Source of the DNA: Alphaproteobacteria bacterium
GTDB taxonomy: Bacteria > Pseudomonadota > Alphaproteobacteria > JAAEOK01
Direction of reading: 5' to 3'
Assembly: GCA_024244705.1 (NCBI GenBank)
Contig: JAAEOK010000103.1
Location: 1 to 64,000, forward strand
Length of the DNA: 64,000 nt
How positions within the stretch are numbered: the stretch's first letter is position 1; each line of letters starts with the position of its first letter. A model generated the notes under the pieces. That model was not told the origin of the DNA. It saw only the letters and a list, made by a program, of their open reading frames with translations, and searched no databases. Positions 11,138 to 20,649 of the stretch are shown here, in pieces. A program made the position numbers and the translations under genes.

Positions 11138-11815
11138 ATGGGGTATAAAACACATCCTATAGGATTTCGACTTGGAATAACAGCGGAAGATAAATCTATT
11201 TGGCATATTAATATGAAAAATTATATAAATTATGTCCAAGAAGATTATACTTTAAGAAAAACATTAATCAATTTTTTAGATGAAATTGGATTTAAATTTA
11301 AGGGAATTGTTGCTATCTATATTTATAGAATAAAAACACATAATGTTTCTACAATTATAAAAATAAAAACAGCTCGTCCAGGAATAATAATAGGGAAAAA
11401 TGCTTTAATTTTAAAAGATTTGGATCGCAAATTATCAGCTAAAACTGTAAATAAAAAAATAAAAATCCAAATTGATCATATAAAAACACCAACTAAATAT
11501 GCAGATTTATTGGCAGAAATTATAGTGGAAGAATTAGAACAACGAGTACCTTTTCGACGTACTATGAAAAAAGTTATAGATCTTGCCATTCATGATGATG
11601 AGATTAAAGGTATAAAAGTACAAATAAGTGGTCGTTTAAATGGTGCTGATATTGCTCGAACTGAATGGTTAAGAAATGGACGTGTACCATTACAAACAAT
11701 TAGAGCTAATATTGATTTTTCTTATAAAACAGCACAAATAACTTATGGTACTTTAGGAATAAAAATTTGGCTTTTTAAAGGTGAAATTTTAAATTCTATA
11801 ATTCCTAAAAATTAA
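11138..11815 (+). CDS. rps3: 30S ribosomal protein S3
   Basis: A 225-residue protein at the mRNA entry channel. MGYKTHPIGFRLGI at the start, a KH domain with ARPGIIIGKNALILKDL (about residues 80-97), and the C-terminal domain with GIKVQISGRLNGADIARTEW. Complete and in the expected rpl22-rps3-rpl16 order. Confidence 0.97.
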   Translation: MGYKTHPIGFRLGITAEDKSIWHINMKNYINYVQEDYTLRKTLINFLDEIGFKFKGIVAIYIYRIKTHNVSTIIKIKTARPGIIIGKNALILKDLDRKLSAKTVNKKIKIQIDHIKTPTKYADLLAEIIVEELEQRVPFRRTMKKVIDLAIHDDEIKGIKVQISGRLNGADIARTEWLRNGRVPLQTIRANIDFSYKTAQITYGTLGIKIWLFKGEILNSIIPKN

Positions 11816-11856
11816 TAATGTTAATATTGTTAATTAAATAAAAAAAAATTATTACT

Positions 11857-12261
11857 ATGCTAAGCCCTAAACGGACAAAATATCGAAAACAACATCGAGG
11901 TCGACTAAAAGGTAAAGCAAATCGAGGAAATAAAATTAATTTTGGAAATTATGCCTTACAAGCTTTAGAACCTACTTGGATTACATCACGTCAAATTGAA
12001 GCCGCACGTCGTACTATAACACGATACACGAAACGTGATGGAAAATTATGGATTATGATCTTTCCAGATAAACCAATTACGGCACGGTCAGCAGAAACAA
12101 GAATGGGCTCTGGAAAAGGGTCTGTAAGTTATTGGGTTTCTAGTGTAAGACCAAATACTATTTTATTTGAATTAGCTGGAGTTAACTATAATATAGCAAA
12201 AGAAGCAATGCGAATTGCTTCTTTTAAATTACCTATTAAAACTAAATTTATTTCTAAGTAA
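11857..12261 (+). CDS. rpl16: 50S ribosomal protein L16
   Basis: A 134-residue protein at the A-site and 5S rRNA region. [19 protein letters not shown] at the N-terminus and [27 protein letters not shown] in the middle are diagnostic. No intron, unlike land plant rpl16. Normal length. Confidence 0.98.
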   Translation: MLSPKRTKYRKQHRGRLKGKANRGNKINFGNYALQALEPTWITSRQIEAARRTITRYTKRDGKLWIMIFPDKPITARSAETRMGSGKGSVSYWVSSVRPNTILFELAGVNYNIAKEAMRIASFKLPIKTKFISK

Positions 12262-12281
12262 AATTATTAAAAATCATAAAA

Positions 12282-12485
12282 ATGAGTTTTTCAAATTTCA
12301 ATGATTTACAAAAATTAACAGATGAAGAGTTAGAACAAGAAATATTTAAATTAAAAAAAAATCTATTTGAATTAAGATTTAAAAAAGCAACAAATCAGGT
12401 ATTTTTACCCCATTTTTTTAAACATATTCGTCATAAAATTAAACAAATTTTTTTGATAAAACAACAACGAAAAAATTTTAAATGA
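12282..12485 (+). CDS. rpl29: 50S ribosomal protein L29
   Basis: A 67-residue two-helix protein at the tunnel exit. LTDEELEQEIFKLKKNLFELRFKKATNQ (about residues 12-40) is the L29 signature. It ends with TGA, one of only three TGA stops I see in the window. A second in-frame TGA follows six codons later, and reading through both would run well into rps17. This supports TGA acting as a genuine stop here. Confidence 0.92.
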   Translation: MSFSNFNDLQKLTDEELEQEIFKLKKNLFELRFKKATNQVFLPHFFKHIRHKIKQIFLIKQQRKNFK

Positions 12486-12525
12486 TTAAATAAAGTTAAA
12501 AAATGAGAACTTTATATTTTTAAAT

Positions 12526-12768
12526 ATGAAAAAAATCGAAAAAATTGGAATTATTTTAAGTAATAAAATGGATAAAACTGTTGTAGTTTCTATAGAATAT
12601 CGTTATCTTCATAAAGTTTATGGTAAAACAGTTATTCGAACAAAGCGTTATATGGCACATGATGAATTAAACACTTGTAATATTGGTGATCAAGTAGTTT
12701 TACAACAAAGCCGTCCAATTAGTAAAAAAAAACGTTGGATAGTTAAGTGTATTTTAAAAAATCATTAA
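12526..12768 (+). CDS. rps17: 30S ribosomal protein S17
   Basis: An 80-residue OB-fold protein. Conserved: [40 protein letters not shown] and the C-terminal [18 protein letters not shown]. Complete; 40 nt after rpl29. Confidence 0.96.
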   Translation: MKKIEKIGIILSNKMDKTVVVSIEYRYLHKVYGKTVIRTKRYMAHDELNTCNIGDQVVLQQSRPISKKKRWIVKCILKNH

Positions 12769-12790
12769 TTACGAATTTAATAAAGGAAAA

Positions 12791-13156
12791 ATGATTCAAC
12801 CACAAACTTTTTTAACAGTAGCTGATAATTCTGGTGCACAACAAATCATGTGTATTCGTGTACTTGGAGGTCGAAGAAAATTTGCTAAAATTGGTGACAT
12901 TATTATAGGAGTAGTAAAAAAAGCAAGTCCAAATATGGAAGTAAAACGATCAGATATTATTAGAGCTGTTATTGTTAGAACAAAAAAAGCAATTCGGCGT
13001 ATAGATGGTAGTACAATTCGATTTGATGATAATGCTGCTGTTATTATAAATATGGTAAAAGCTCCTAGGGGAACACGAATTTTTGGACCAATCGCACGTG
13101 AAATTCGTGAAAAAGATTTTACAAAAATTATATCATTAGCTTCTGAGGTTTTATAA
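12791..13156 (+). CDS. rpl14: 50S ribosomal protein L14
   Basis: A 121-residue protein of the subunit interface. [27 protein letters not shown] at the start and [29 protein letters not shown] at the end are near consensus. A GGA-containing purine stretch (AAAGGAAAA) precedes the ATG. Confidence 0.98.
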   Translation: MIQPQTFLTVADNSGAQQIMCIRVLGGRRKFAKIGDIIIGVVKKASPNMEVKRSDIIRAVIVRTKKAIRRIDGSTIRFDDNAAVIINMVKAPRGTRIFGPIAREIREKDFTKIISLASEVL

Positions 13157-13204
13157 TTATAATAAAAATATATAGATCTATAATATTTTTTTTTAATAAT
13201 TAAT

Positions 13205-13453
13205 ATGATTATCGAAAAAAGGAAAAGAAAAAAAATCCGTTTAAAAATAGGTGATAAAGTTAGAATTATTAGTGGTAAAGAAAAAGGTCAAATTGGTTTA
13301 ATCTCTTTAATCATAATAAAAAAACAAAAAGTTATAATAAAAGGATTAAATATGAAAATAAAACATAAAAAATCAAAACATTTAAATGAAAAATCGGGAC
13401 AAATAATTAAAATAGAAGCTCCAATTCATATTTCAAATGTTGTATTAATATAA
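13205..13453 (+). CDS. rpl24: 50S ribosomal protein L24
   Basis: An 82-residue assembly initiator. The KOW motif region KIGDKVRIISGKEKGQIG is at about residues 15-32, followed by the conserved ISNVVLI-type C-terminal strand. Slightly short but within plastid range. Confidence 0.94.
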   Translation: MIIEKRKRKKIRLKIGDKVRIISGKEKGQIGLISLIIIKKQKVIIKGLNMKIKHKKSKHLNEKSGQIIKIEAPIHISNVVLI

Positions 13454-13468
13454 TTTTAAAAATAGTCT

Positions 13469-14017
13469 ATGAATGAAATAGAAAATCTTCAAACTGTTTA
13501 TAAAAAAACAATAATACCAAACTTATACAAAAAATTTTTATATAAAAATATTCATCAAGTTCCAAAATTAATTAAAATCAAAATTAATCAAGGTCTTGGT
13601 AGTGATGCACAAACAAAAGGTGTAATAGACCAATCCATTAAAGAAATTCGTGCAATTACTGGACAACAGCCAATTATAACACAAGCAAAAAAATCTATTG
13701 CAAATTTTAAAATTCGTGAAAAAATGAATATTGGACTTACTGTAACATTACGTAAAAAAAAAATGTATTGTTTTCTAGAAAAATTTATTCATTTAACCTT
13801 ACCTCAACTTCGGGATTTTCGTGGACTTAGTACAAAAGGTTTTGATCAAACTGGAAATTATAATTTAGGTCTTAGTGAACAATCAATCTTTCCTGAAATT
13901 GCTCATGAAAATATTGATAAAATTAGAGGTTTCAATATTACAATTGTAACAAGTGCAACAACAAAAGAAGAAGGTAAAGCACTTTTATTGGAATTTGGTT
14001 TTCCATTAACTAATTAA
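13469..14017 (+). CDS. rpl5: 50S ribosomal protein L5
   Basis: A 182-residue 5S rRNA-binding protein. QVPKLIKIKINQGLG, TGQQPIITQAKKSIANFKIREKMNIGLTVTLR and LPQLRDFRGLSTKGFDQTGNYNLGLSEQSIFPEI are the standard L5 blocks. Normal length; 15 nt after rpl24. Confidence 0.97.
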   Translation: MNEIENLQTVYKKTIIPNLYKKFLYKNIHQVPKLIKIKINQGLGSDAQTKGVIDQSIKEIRAITGQQPIITQAKKSIANFKIREKMNIGLTVTLRKKKMYCFLEKFIHLTLPQLRDFRGLSTKGFDQTGNYNLGLSEQSIFPEIAHENIDKIRGFNITIVTSATTKEEGKALLLEFGFPLTN

Positions 14018-14029
14018 AAAAAAATTCCT

Positions 14030-14422
14030 ATGGATACTATTTCAGATATGTTAACTAGAATAAGAAATGCTAATCTTGTACGTCATAAGCTTGTACAAGT
14101 ACCAAATACAAAAATAACTCGTGGAATAGCTAATATTTTAAAAAATGAAGGTTATATAAAAAATTTTGAAAAAATTATATATACTAAAAAAACAAGTTTA
14201 TTACTTTATTTAAAATATAAAGGACCATTATATAAACCAGTAATTACAATGATTAAAATGGTTAGTCGACCAGGTTTACGAGTATATGTTGGACAAAAAA
14301 ATATCCCAAATATTCTAGGAAATTTAGGAATTACAATTTTATCAACATCAAAAGGGATAATGAGTAATCATCAAGCTAAAAATTTAGGGATTGGTGGTGA
14401 AGTTCTTTGTTATATTTGGTAA
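14030..14422 (+). CDS. rps8: 30S ribosomal protein S8
   Basis: A 130-residue central-domain protein. DTISDMLTRIRNANLVRH at the N-terminus and the C-terminal STSKGIMSNHQAKNLGIGGEVLCYIW are diagnostic. Complete; 12 nt after rpl5. Confidence 0.97.
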   Translation: MDTISDMLTRIRNANLVRHKLVQVPNTKITRGIANILKNEGYIKNFEKIIYTKKTSLLLYLKYKGPLYKPVITMIKMVSRPGLRVYVGQKNIPNILGNLGITILSTSKGIMSNHQAKNLGIGGEVLCYIW

Positions 14423-14441
14423 AATTAAAATATTAAAATTT

Positions 14442-14978
14442 ATGTCTAGAATAGGTAAACTTCCAATCCTAATACCTGATAATGTTAAAATTAAACTTAC
14501 AGGTTTAGTAATAAAAGTTTTAGGACCATATGGTGAATTATCTAGAGAAATTTCTCCATTAATTACAATTAAAATTAAAAAAAATTATATTTTATTGATA
14601 GCAAAAAACAATTCTCGGTTAGTACGACAATTTCACGGGTTATCAAGAATATTAATAAATAATATGATTTTAGGAGTTTCTCAAAAATTTGAAAAAGTAC
14701 TTGAATTAAAAGGTATAGGATATCGAGTACAAATTTCTGATAAAGAATTGATATTATATTTAGGATATAGTCATCCGATTATTATGCTATTACCAAAAAC
14801 TATTGAAATTTTACTTGAAGGAAATAATACAATTATTATTAGAGGAATTGATAAGGAAAAAGTTGGTCAATTTGCAAGTAGTATTAAAAGTAAAAGATTA
14901 CCAGAACCTTATAAAGGTAAAGGGATCTTTTACAAAGGTGAAAGTATTAAATTAAAAGTAGGAAAATCAGGAAGATAA
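14442..14978 (+). CDS. rpl6: 50S ribosomal protein L6
   Basis: A 178-residue protein. I chose the ATG at 14442 because the family begins MSRIGKLPI; an open frame continues 5' to 14391 but only overlaps rps8. The second domain carries ELKGIGYRVQISDKELILYLGYSHPI and the C-terminal RLPEPYKGKGIFYKGE. Normal length from this start. Confidence 0.96.
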   Translation: MSRIGKLPILIPDNVKIKLTGLVIKVLGPYGELSREISPLITIKIKKNYILLIAKNNSRLVRQFHGLSRILINNMILGVSQKFEKVLELKGIGYRVQISDKELILYLGYSHPIIMLLPKTIEILLEGNNTIIIRGIDKEKVGQFASSIKSKRLPEPYKGKGIFYKGESIKLKVGKSGR

Positions 14979-14990
14979 TAAAATATATTT

Positions 14991-15317
14991 ATGATTAAAA
15001 AAAAAAATTGTATTAAAAGTACAAAACAACGACCCCGTTTATGTGTCTTTCGATCAAATAAACACATATATGCTCAATTAATTGATGATGAATCCTCACA
15101 TGTTTTTATTTCATGTTCTACTTTGGATACTGAAATAAAATCTCAAATTAAATCGGGAGCCACAATTAAAGCATCTTTTTTAGTTGGTAAGACTATCGGA
15201 CAACGAATACTTAAAAAAAGAATTAAATCCATAATTTTTGATCGAAATGATAAACCTTATCATGGTCGAATAAAAGCTATTGCTGACGGAGCAAGAAGTA
15301 TAGGTTTGAAATTTTAA
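14991..15317 (+). CDS. rpl18: 50S ribosomal protein L18
   Basis: A 108-residue 5S rRNA-binding protein. RPRLCVFRSNKHIYAQLIDD and the C-terminal FDRNDKPYHGRIKAIADGARSIGLKF are conserved. Slightly short at the N-terminus, as is common in plastids. 12 nt after rpl6. Confidence 0.96.
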   Translation: MIKKKNCIKSTKQRPRLCVFRSNKHIYAQLIDDESSHVFISCSTLDTEIKSQIKSGATIKASFLVGKTIGQRILKKRIKSIIFDRNDKPYHGRIKAIADGARSIGLKF

Positions 15318-15335
15318 GTTTTAAATAAAAATATT

Positions 15336-15884
15336 ATGTACAAAAAAGTACAACAAATTTCTAATAAAAAACAAAAAAAGACTAAAAAACAAGTTTCAGA
15401 GTGGCGACAAAGTATAGTTGAAATTCAACGAGTTTCAAAAGTTGTTAAGGGTGGTAAAAAATTAAGTTTTCGTACGACTCTAATTTTAGGAAACCAAAAA
15501 GGTCAAGTTGGTGTTGGCGTTGGTAAAGCCGATGAAATAAGTCTTTCTATTAAAAAAGCTTTGAATGAAGCTAAAAAATGTCTTATAAATGTTCCAATTA
15601 CTAAAATATTGACTATAACACATATTTCAACTGGAGTTTGTGGATCTGCTAAAGTTTTAATAAAACCAGTCGGTCCCGGTACTGGTGTTATTGCTGGTAG
15701 TTCCATTCGTATTGTTCTTGAATTAGCGGGTATTCAAAATATTGTAGCAAAACAAATGGGAAGTAGTAATTTATTAAATAATGCAAGAGCTACGATTAAT
15801 GCTTTATCTTTTCTACGAACTATTAAGGATGTAGCTAATGCACGAGATATTTCAATAGAAAAAGTATATAGTTATAAAAATTAA
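15336..15884 (+). CDS. rps5: 30S ribosomal protein S5
   Basis: A 182-residue decoding-fidelity protein. VVKGGKKLSFRTTLILGNQKGQVGVGVGKA marks the double-stranded RNA-binding domain, and VGPGTGVIAGSSIRIVLELAGIQNIVAKQMGSSN is the C-terminal domain. The N-terminus has an extra basic stretch. Complete. Confidence 0.97.
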   Translation: MYKKVQQISNKKQKKTKKQVSEWRQSIVEIQRVSKVVKGGKKLSFRTTLILGNQKGQVGVGVGKADEISLSIKKALNEAKKCLINVPITKILTITHISTGVCGSAKVLIKPVGPGTGVIAGSSIRIVLELAGIQNIVAKQMGSSNLLNNARATINALSFLRTIKDVANARDISIEKVYSYKN

Positions 15885-15914
15885 TTGATTTTTATTGATA
15901 AAGCTTTAATTAGA

Positions 15915-17201
15915 ATGGATATCTTTTATCAAATGAATAGTGAACAATCTTTAAAAGAAAGAGTTCTTTTAACAATAACTCTTTTAACTATAGTTAAAAT
16001 TGGAAATTTTATTCCAATACCTTTTATTAATCAAAATTTTTTTTTAAATACACCACAAATTATAAATACGAATTTATACCAAAATTCAATTATTGAAATT
16101 TTAAATATTTTCTCTGGTGGGAACAATAAAATTTTTGGTTTATTTAGTCTAGGTATTTTTCCTTATATTAATGCCTCTATAATTATCCAATTATTAATAG
16201 TTTCTATTTCATCTTTAAAACAATTAAAACAAGAAGAAGGAGAATTTGGGAAAAGAAAATTAGTAAATTATACTAGAATTTTAACCTTTTTCTTAGCAAT
16301 TATACAAAGTTTTGGTTTAACCTATAGTTTAAAAAAAAATATTTTAAATTGGAGTTTTATAAGTATATTTTTAATTATAAGTATATTAGTTGGTGGATCC
16401 TTTATTTTAGTATGGTTTAGTGAATTAATAACAAAAAATGGAATAGGTAATGGTTCCTCTTTATTAATATGTTTTAATATTGTTTCACATTTACCCGATC
16501 AATTTAAAAAATTTTTAATTTTAATTAATAAACATAATAATATTGATTATCTAAAATTAATTATTATTTTAATTTTATTTTTATTTTCTATATTTAGTTG
16601 TGTAAGTTTGAATGAAACTATTATAAAAATTCCAATTATTACAGCTCGGCAATTTTCTTTTGGAAAAAGTTCTTTTATACGTCAAATTAATAGTTTTTTA
16701 CCTTTACGTATAAATCAAACAGGGGTAATGCCATTAGTTTTTGCTTCATCTATAATGATTGTTTTATCTTATATTTGGTTTATATTTAAAATACAATTTT
16801 TTTCTGTTTTAAATATAGAAAAAATTTTTCAATCTAAAATTGGATTTTGGAGTGAACATCTTCTTTTTCTAGGTCTTTACAGTGGATTAATTTTTTTCTT
16901 TACATATTTTTATTCAACTTTATTTTTTGAACCAAAAGAAATTGCGGAAGAATTAAGAAAAAATTCAGTGGTTATTCCAAAAATTACACCTGGTTTGGAA
17001 ACTGAAAAATATTTAACAAAAACATTAAATAAAATTGCAAGTTTTAATGCCATTTTTTTAGTAGGTATAATTGCTATAATTCAATTTTTTGAATTATTAT
17101 TAAATATTTCTAATTTAAATTCTTTTGGATTTACTTCACAAATTATTTTAGTTAATGTTTTAATTGATATTATCAAACGAATTAATAGTTTTTTATATTA
17201 A
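15915..17201 (+). CDS. secY: Preprotein translocase subunit SecY
   Basis: The channel of the Sec translocase in the plastid inner or thylakoid membrane. It has about ten hydrophobic segments and the SecY blocks GIFPYINASIIIQLL and TRILTFFLAIIQSFGL. The long open frame begins with TTG at 15885, right after the rps5 stop. I chose ATG 15915; ATG 15933 is also possible. From 15915 it is 428 residues, near the usual plastid size. It is the last gene before a strong hairpin, so it may end one transcription unit. Confidence 0.95.
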   Translation: MDIFYQMNSEQSLKERVLLTITLLTIVKIGNFIPIPFINQNFFLNTPQIINTNLYQNSIIEILNIFSGGNNKIFGLFSLGIFPYINASIIIQLLIVSISSLKQLKQEEGEFGKRKLVNYTRILTFFLAIIQSFGLTYSLKKNILNWSFISIFLIISILVGGSFILVWFSELITKNGIGNGSSLLICFNIVSHLPDQFKKFLILINKHNNIDYLKLIIILILFLFSIFSCVSLNETIIKIPIITARQFSFGKSSFIRQINSFLPLRINQTGVMPLVFASSIMIVLSYIWFIFKIQFFSVLNIEKIFQSKIGFWSEHLLFLGLYSGLIFFFTYFYSTLFFEPKEIAEELRKNSVVIPKITPGLETEKYLTKTLNKIASFNAIFLVGIIAIIQFFELLLNISNLNSFGFTSQIILVNVLIDIIKRINSFLY

Positions 17202-17281
17202 ATTTATTAGATTTGACTTTAATATATTTTATATTTTATTATATAAAAAATATTTATTTTAACTTAAAATCTAATAAATTT
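17200..17281 (+). terminator. Long stem-loop directly after secY
   Basis: Arms 17200-17214 and 17267-17281 form a perfect 15-bp stem (AAATTTATTAGATTT type) that begins inside the secY stop codon, with a 52-nt AT-rich loop that can itself fold. It lies in the 131-nt secY-rpl36 spacer, the widest gap in this gene cluster, which fits a processing or termination site. Confidence 0.5.
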
Positions 17282-17332
17282 TATAAAAATATACAATTTT
17301 AAATACAAAAATTTTTAAATTTATAATTAAAA

Positions 17333-17446
17333 ATGAAAGTACGCCCTTCTATAAAAAAGATGTGTGACCGTTGTCAAATTATTAAGCGTTACCGTAAAGT
17401 CCGTGTTATATGCTCTAATGCTAAACATAAGCAACGACAAGGTTAA
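17333..17446 (+). CDS. rpl36: 50S ribosomal protein L36
   Basis: A 37-residue zinc-ribbon protein. It reads [14 protein letters not shown], then [19 protein letters not shown]. The Cys-x2-Cys and C-x12-His zinc ligands are present. It lies between secY and rps13 as in bacteria. Confidence 0.97.
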   Translation: MKVRPSIKKMCDRCQIIKRYRKVRVICSNAKHKQRQG

Positions 17447-17495
17447 TTATTAAAGTTAATAATTAAACAAAGATTTTAAAAATAAGGAGATAAAT

Positions 17496-17879
17496 ATGGT
17501 TCGTTTTTTAGGTGTTGATTTACCGCAAAATAAAAAAATAAATTATGCTTTAACTTCTATTTATGGAATTGGTTTATCACGTGCAACTGAAATTTTACAA
17601 AAAATTGATATTGATTTTAAGCAACACAAGAAAGGATTTAAAATAGAAGACTTAAGTGATTCAGATATTATTAAGTTAAGAAAGATTTTGGAAAAAGATT
17701 ATCAACTGGAAGGAGATTTAAAACGTATTATTAAAGCTAATATTAATCGTCTTATTAAAATAGGTTCTGTTAGAGGGCGACGACATCGAATTCTATTACC
17801 CGTTCGAGGACAACGAACACGTACTAATGCTCGAACAAGACGTAATATGAGGAAAAGATTATTGGTAAGAAAAAAATAA
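17496..17879 (+). CDS. rps13: 30S ribosomal protein S13
   Basis: A 127-residue 30S head protein that contacts S19 and tRNA. GVDLPQNKKINYALTSIYGIG at the N-terminus and the basic tail RGRRHRILLPVRGQRTRTNARTRR are diagnostic. A clear Shine-Dalgarno AAGGAG (17484-17489) lies 6 nt before the ATG, one of the few strong ones in the window. Confidence 0.97.
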   Translation: MVRFLGVDLPQNKKINYALTSIYGIGLSRATEILQKIDIDFKQHKKGFKIEDLSDSDIIKLRKILEKDYQLEGDLKRIIKANINRLIKIGSVRGRRHRILLPVRGQRTRTNARTRRNMRKRLLVRKK

Positions 17880-17911
17880 GGAGAATTATTAAAAAAATTT
17901 TGTTATGAATT

Positions 17912-18292
17912 ATGATAAAAAAACAAAAAAAAAAGTATAAAAATATTAATACTGGAATAATACATATTAAATCTACAACTAATAATACCCTTATAACTAT
18001 TACAGATATAAAAGGTAATACTATTTCTTGGGCATCAGCCGGTACAAGTGGATTTAAAGGAGCTAGAAAAAGTACACCTTTTGCCGCTCAAACTGCATCA
18101 AAAATTGCTGTACAAAAAGCAATGGATATAGTAAATTTACAAAAAGTTGAAATTATTATAAAAGGATATGGTCCTGGTAGAGATACAGCTATTCGTGCAT
18201 TACAAACAATAAATCTTAAAATTAGTTCAATAAAAGATATGAGTCCAATCCCATATAATGGTTGTCGTCCACCAAAACATCGTCGAATATAA
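17912..18292 (+). CDS. rps11: 30S ribosomal protein S11
   Basis: A 126-residue platform protein. [46 protein letters not shown] and the C-terminal [18 protein letters not shown] are near consensus. Complete. Confidence 0.98.
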   Translation: MIKKQKKKYKNINTGIIHIKSTTNNTLITITDIKGNTISWASAGTSGFKGARKSTPFAAQTASKIAVQKAMDIVNLQKVEIIIKGYGPGRDTAIRALQTINLKISSIKDMSPIPYNGCRPPKHRRI

Positions 18293-18349
18293 ATTGATAA
18301 TTTTCCTAAGTTTAAAGTTATATAACTATAAAGAATATTTAAAATAAAG

Positions 18350-19060
18350 ATGGTAAAATTAGAAAATAATTGTTTGGAATTAGATTTTCAAAAACCAACG
18401 CTATTTTTTGGTCAATTTACTTTTCACTCATTAAATCATAGTGAAAGTCTTACTTTAGGTACAGCACTTAGACGTATTTTATTAACAAATATTCCTGGGT
18501 TAGCTATTGTTGCAGTAAGAATTGCAACAGTAAATCATGAATTTTCTACAATACCTGGAGTTCGAGAAGATGTTTTGGATATCTTATTAAATCTTAAGGA
18601 AATTATTTTTAAAAGTAAAATGAAATTTTCTTCGCCTATAATAGGTCGATTCAAAGTTAGCGGTCCAGCGATTATAACTGCAAATAGTTTAAAATTACCT
18701 TCTACAATTACTATTTGCAATCCTACACAATATATTGCAACTATTACAGATAATTCAATTTTAGAATTAGAAATTAAAATTGATTCTGGTATAGGTTATT
18801 TATTAACAGATTCGATAAATCAAAACGATTATTCAACAGATTTTTTAAAAATAGATGCTCCCTTCACACCAATACAAAATGTTATTTTTGAACAAAATGA
18901 AAAAAATAAAGAATTAGTTGTAAAAATTTGGACAAATGGTAGTATTACACCAACAAAAGCTCTTAGTTTAGCAATTAAAAATTTTGTAACATGGTTATAT
19001 CCAATACAACCGATATATACAAAACAACCTAGAAAAGAATTTAAAAATTTAACTTTATAA
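18350..19060 (+). CDS. rpoA: RNA polymerase alpha subunit, N-terminal domain only
   Basis: The assembly subunit of the plastid-encoded RNA polymerase. The alpha-NTD is clear: FHSLNHSESLTLGTALRRILLTNIPGLAI for dimerisation, then the insert domain, then ATKALSLAI-like helices near the end. The protein stops at 236 residues, whereas plastid alpha is usually above 300, so the C-terminal domain that contacts UP elements and activators is missing. The 41-nt spacer to rpl13 leaves no room for it. Core assembly should be possible; activator-type regulation through alpha would not (inference). Confidence 0.93.
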   Translation: MVKLENNCLELDFQKPTLFFGQFTFHSLNHSESLTLGTALRRILLTNIPGLAIVAVRIATVNHEFSTIPGVREDVLDILLNLKEIIFKSKMKFSSPIIGRFKVSGPAIITANSLKLPSTITICNPTQYIATITDNSILELEIKIDSGIGYLLTDSINQNDYSTDFLKIDAPFTPIQNVIFEQNEKNKELVVKIWTNGSITPTKALSLAIKNFVTWLYPIQPIYTKQPRKEFKNLTL

Positions 19061-19101
19061 GTAAATCCATTAAATTAATAACATAATATTATTAGTTGTT
19101 T

Positions 19102-19533
19102 ATGAAATATACAATTGTTCAATCATCTAATAAACTTAAATCAAAATGGTTTTTAATTGATGCTACAAATCAACGTTTGGGGCGACTAGCCACACGTATT
19201 GCTACACTACTACAAGGTAAAAATAAGACCTTTTATACACCTTATCAAAATTTTAATATTTTTATTATTGTTATAAATGTTGACAAAATTTATCTAACTG
19301 GTAATAAAATGAGACAAAAAGTATATTTCACTCATTCAGGACGACCTGGTGGAAAAAAAATAGAAACATTTCAACATTTACAAATACGAATACCTAAACG
19401 AATTTTGGAATATGCTGTTAAAGGTATGTTACCAAAAAATAGAATGGGACGAAAATTGCTTAAAAAACTTAAAATTTATAATACAGCTCAATATCAACAT
19501 TTTGCTCAAACTCCGCAATTAATTAAAATTTAA
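19102..19533 (+). CDS. rpl13: 50S ribosomal protein L13
   Basis: A 143-residue early-assembly protein. I took ATG 19102 (MKYTIVQSSNK) rather than the TTG two codons upstream. Conserved: WFLIDATNQRLGRLATRIATLLQGKNK and the GMLPKNRMGRKLLKKLKIY block near residue 112. Normal length. Confidence 0.96.
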   Translation: MKYTIVQSSNKLKSKWFLIDATNQRLGRLATRIATLLQGKNKTFYTPYQNFNIFIIVINVDKIYLTGNKMRQKVYFTHSGRPGGKKIETFQHLQIRIPKRILEYAVKGMLPKNRMGRKLLKKLKIYNTAQYQHFAQTPQLIKI

Positions 19534-19555
19534 TCAAAATTTTTTATATTTTTTT

Positions 19556-19972
19556 ATGAAAATTAAAGCTAAAAATTTTGGGATGGGTCGTAGAAAATCC
19601 GCTTCAGCTATTGTATACCTAATAAAGACTCTTAATTTAAAAAATGAAATTTCTTTTAACATTAATGGAAGAACTTTAGAAAAATATTTCCAGAATAATT
19701 TGATCTATTTAAAAAAAATTCTATTACCATTTACATTCATTAGTAAATTAGAAAATTATACTATTCTAATAAATGTTAAAGGTGGTGGCTTAAATGCACA
19801 AGCAGATGCTATTAAGTTAGGATTAGCTCGTGCTTTAGTCTTAAAAAATCCAAATGAATTTCAATCAATTTTAAAACTTAATAAGGTTCTAAGCCAGGAT
19901 ACAAGAATAAAGGAAAGACGTAAATACGGTTTAAAAAAAGCACGAAAAGCTTCACAATATTCAAAACGATAA
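19556..19972 (+). CDS. rps9: 30S ribosomal protein S9
   Basis: A 138-residue protein whose C-terminal tail reaches the P-site tRNA. GMGRRKSASAIVYLI at the start, VKGGGLNAQADAIKLGLARAL in the middle and the tail RKYGLKKARKASQYSKR with the terminal KR are present. Confidence 0.97.
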   Translation: MKIKAKNFGMGRRKSASAIVYLIKTLNLKNEISFNINGRTLEKYFQNNLIYLKKILLPFTFISKLENYTILINVKGGGLNAQADAIKLGLARALVLKNPNEFQSILKLNKVLSQDTRIKERRKYGLKKARKASQYSKR

Positions 19973-19987
19973 AAATTTATAAATTTT

Positions 19988-20206
19988 ATGAAAAAAAAAA
20001 TTCATCCGAAATGGTTCCAAAAAGTAAATGTTTATTGTGATGGTCAATTAATAATGAAGACAGGGTCGACAAAACAAAAATTAAATGTTGATATATGGTC
20101 AAAAAATCATCCATTTTATACAGGTTCACAACGTTTAATTGATGCAGAAGGTCGAATAGAACGTTTTTTTAAAAAGTATACTTTGAAAAAAACTGAGTTA
20201 ATTTAA
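19988..20206 (+). CDS. rpl31: 50S ribosomal protein L31
   Basis: A 72-residue protein at the central protuberance. It starts MKKKIHPKW and has TGSTKQKLNVDIWSKNHPFYTGSQRLIDAEGRIERFFKKY, the L31 signature. The zinc Cys residues of some bacterial L31 are mostly absent (one Cys near residue 17). rpl31 in this cluster is typical of red-lineage plastids. Confidence 0.96.
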   Translation: MKKKIHPKWFQKVNVYCDGQLIMKTGSTKQKLNVDIWSKNHPFYTGSQRLIDAEGRIERFFKKYTLKKTELI

Positions 20207-20239
20207 TTTATATTAAATAAAGAAAAATTTTGTTAAATT

Positions 20240-20614
20240 ATGCCAACAATTCAACAATTAATTAGAAAAGGACGTTATAAAAGTTTTGACCGAACAAAAT
20301 CACCAGCTCTAAAAGGTTGTCCACAACGTCGGGGAGTTTGCACACGAGTATATACAGCAGCACCTAAAAAACCAAATTCTGCAATTCGCAAAGTTGCTCG
20401 AGTTCGTTTAACATCAGGCTTTGAAGTTACTACCTATATCCCAGGTATAGGTCATAACCTTCAAGAACATTCTGTTGTTTTAATTAGAGGGGGAAGGGTA
20501 AAAGATTTACCTGGTGTAAGATATCATATTATTCGTGGTACTTTAGATAGTGATGGAGTGAAAAATCGTATGCAAAGTCGCTCCAAATATGGAACTAAAA
20601 AAATTAAAAATTAA
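20240..20614 (+). CDS. rps12: 30S ribosomal protein S12
   Basis: A 124-residue decoding-centre protein. [12 protein letters not shown] at the start and [58 protein letters not shown] are near consensus. It is a single uninterrupted gene, unlike trans-spliced land-plant rps12. Confidence 0.98.
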   Translation: MPTIQQLIRKGRYKSFDRTKSPALKGCPQRRGVCTRVYTAAPKKPNSAIRKVARVRLTSGFEVTTYIPGIGHNLQEHSVVLIRGGRVKDLPGVRYHIIRGTLDSDGVKNRMQSRSKYGTKKIKN

Positions 20615-20649
20615 TTTTACAATTAAAAAAATTAATTAAAAATATTATT

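Noticed and set aside
15503-15706. Minus-strand open frame of 67 codons inside rps5
   Set aside because: It lies wholly within a highly conserved gene on the other strand and has no family resemblance; it is a shadow frame.
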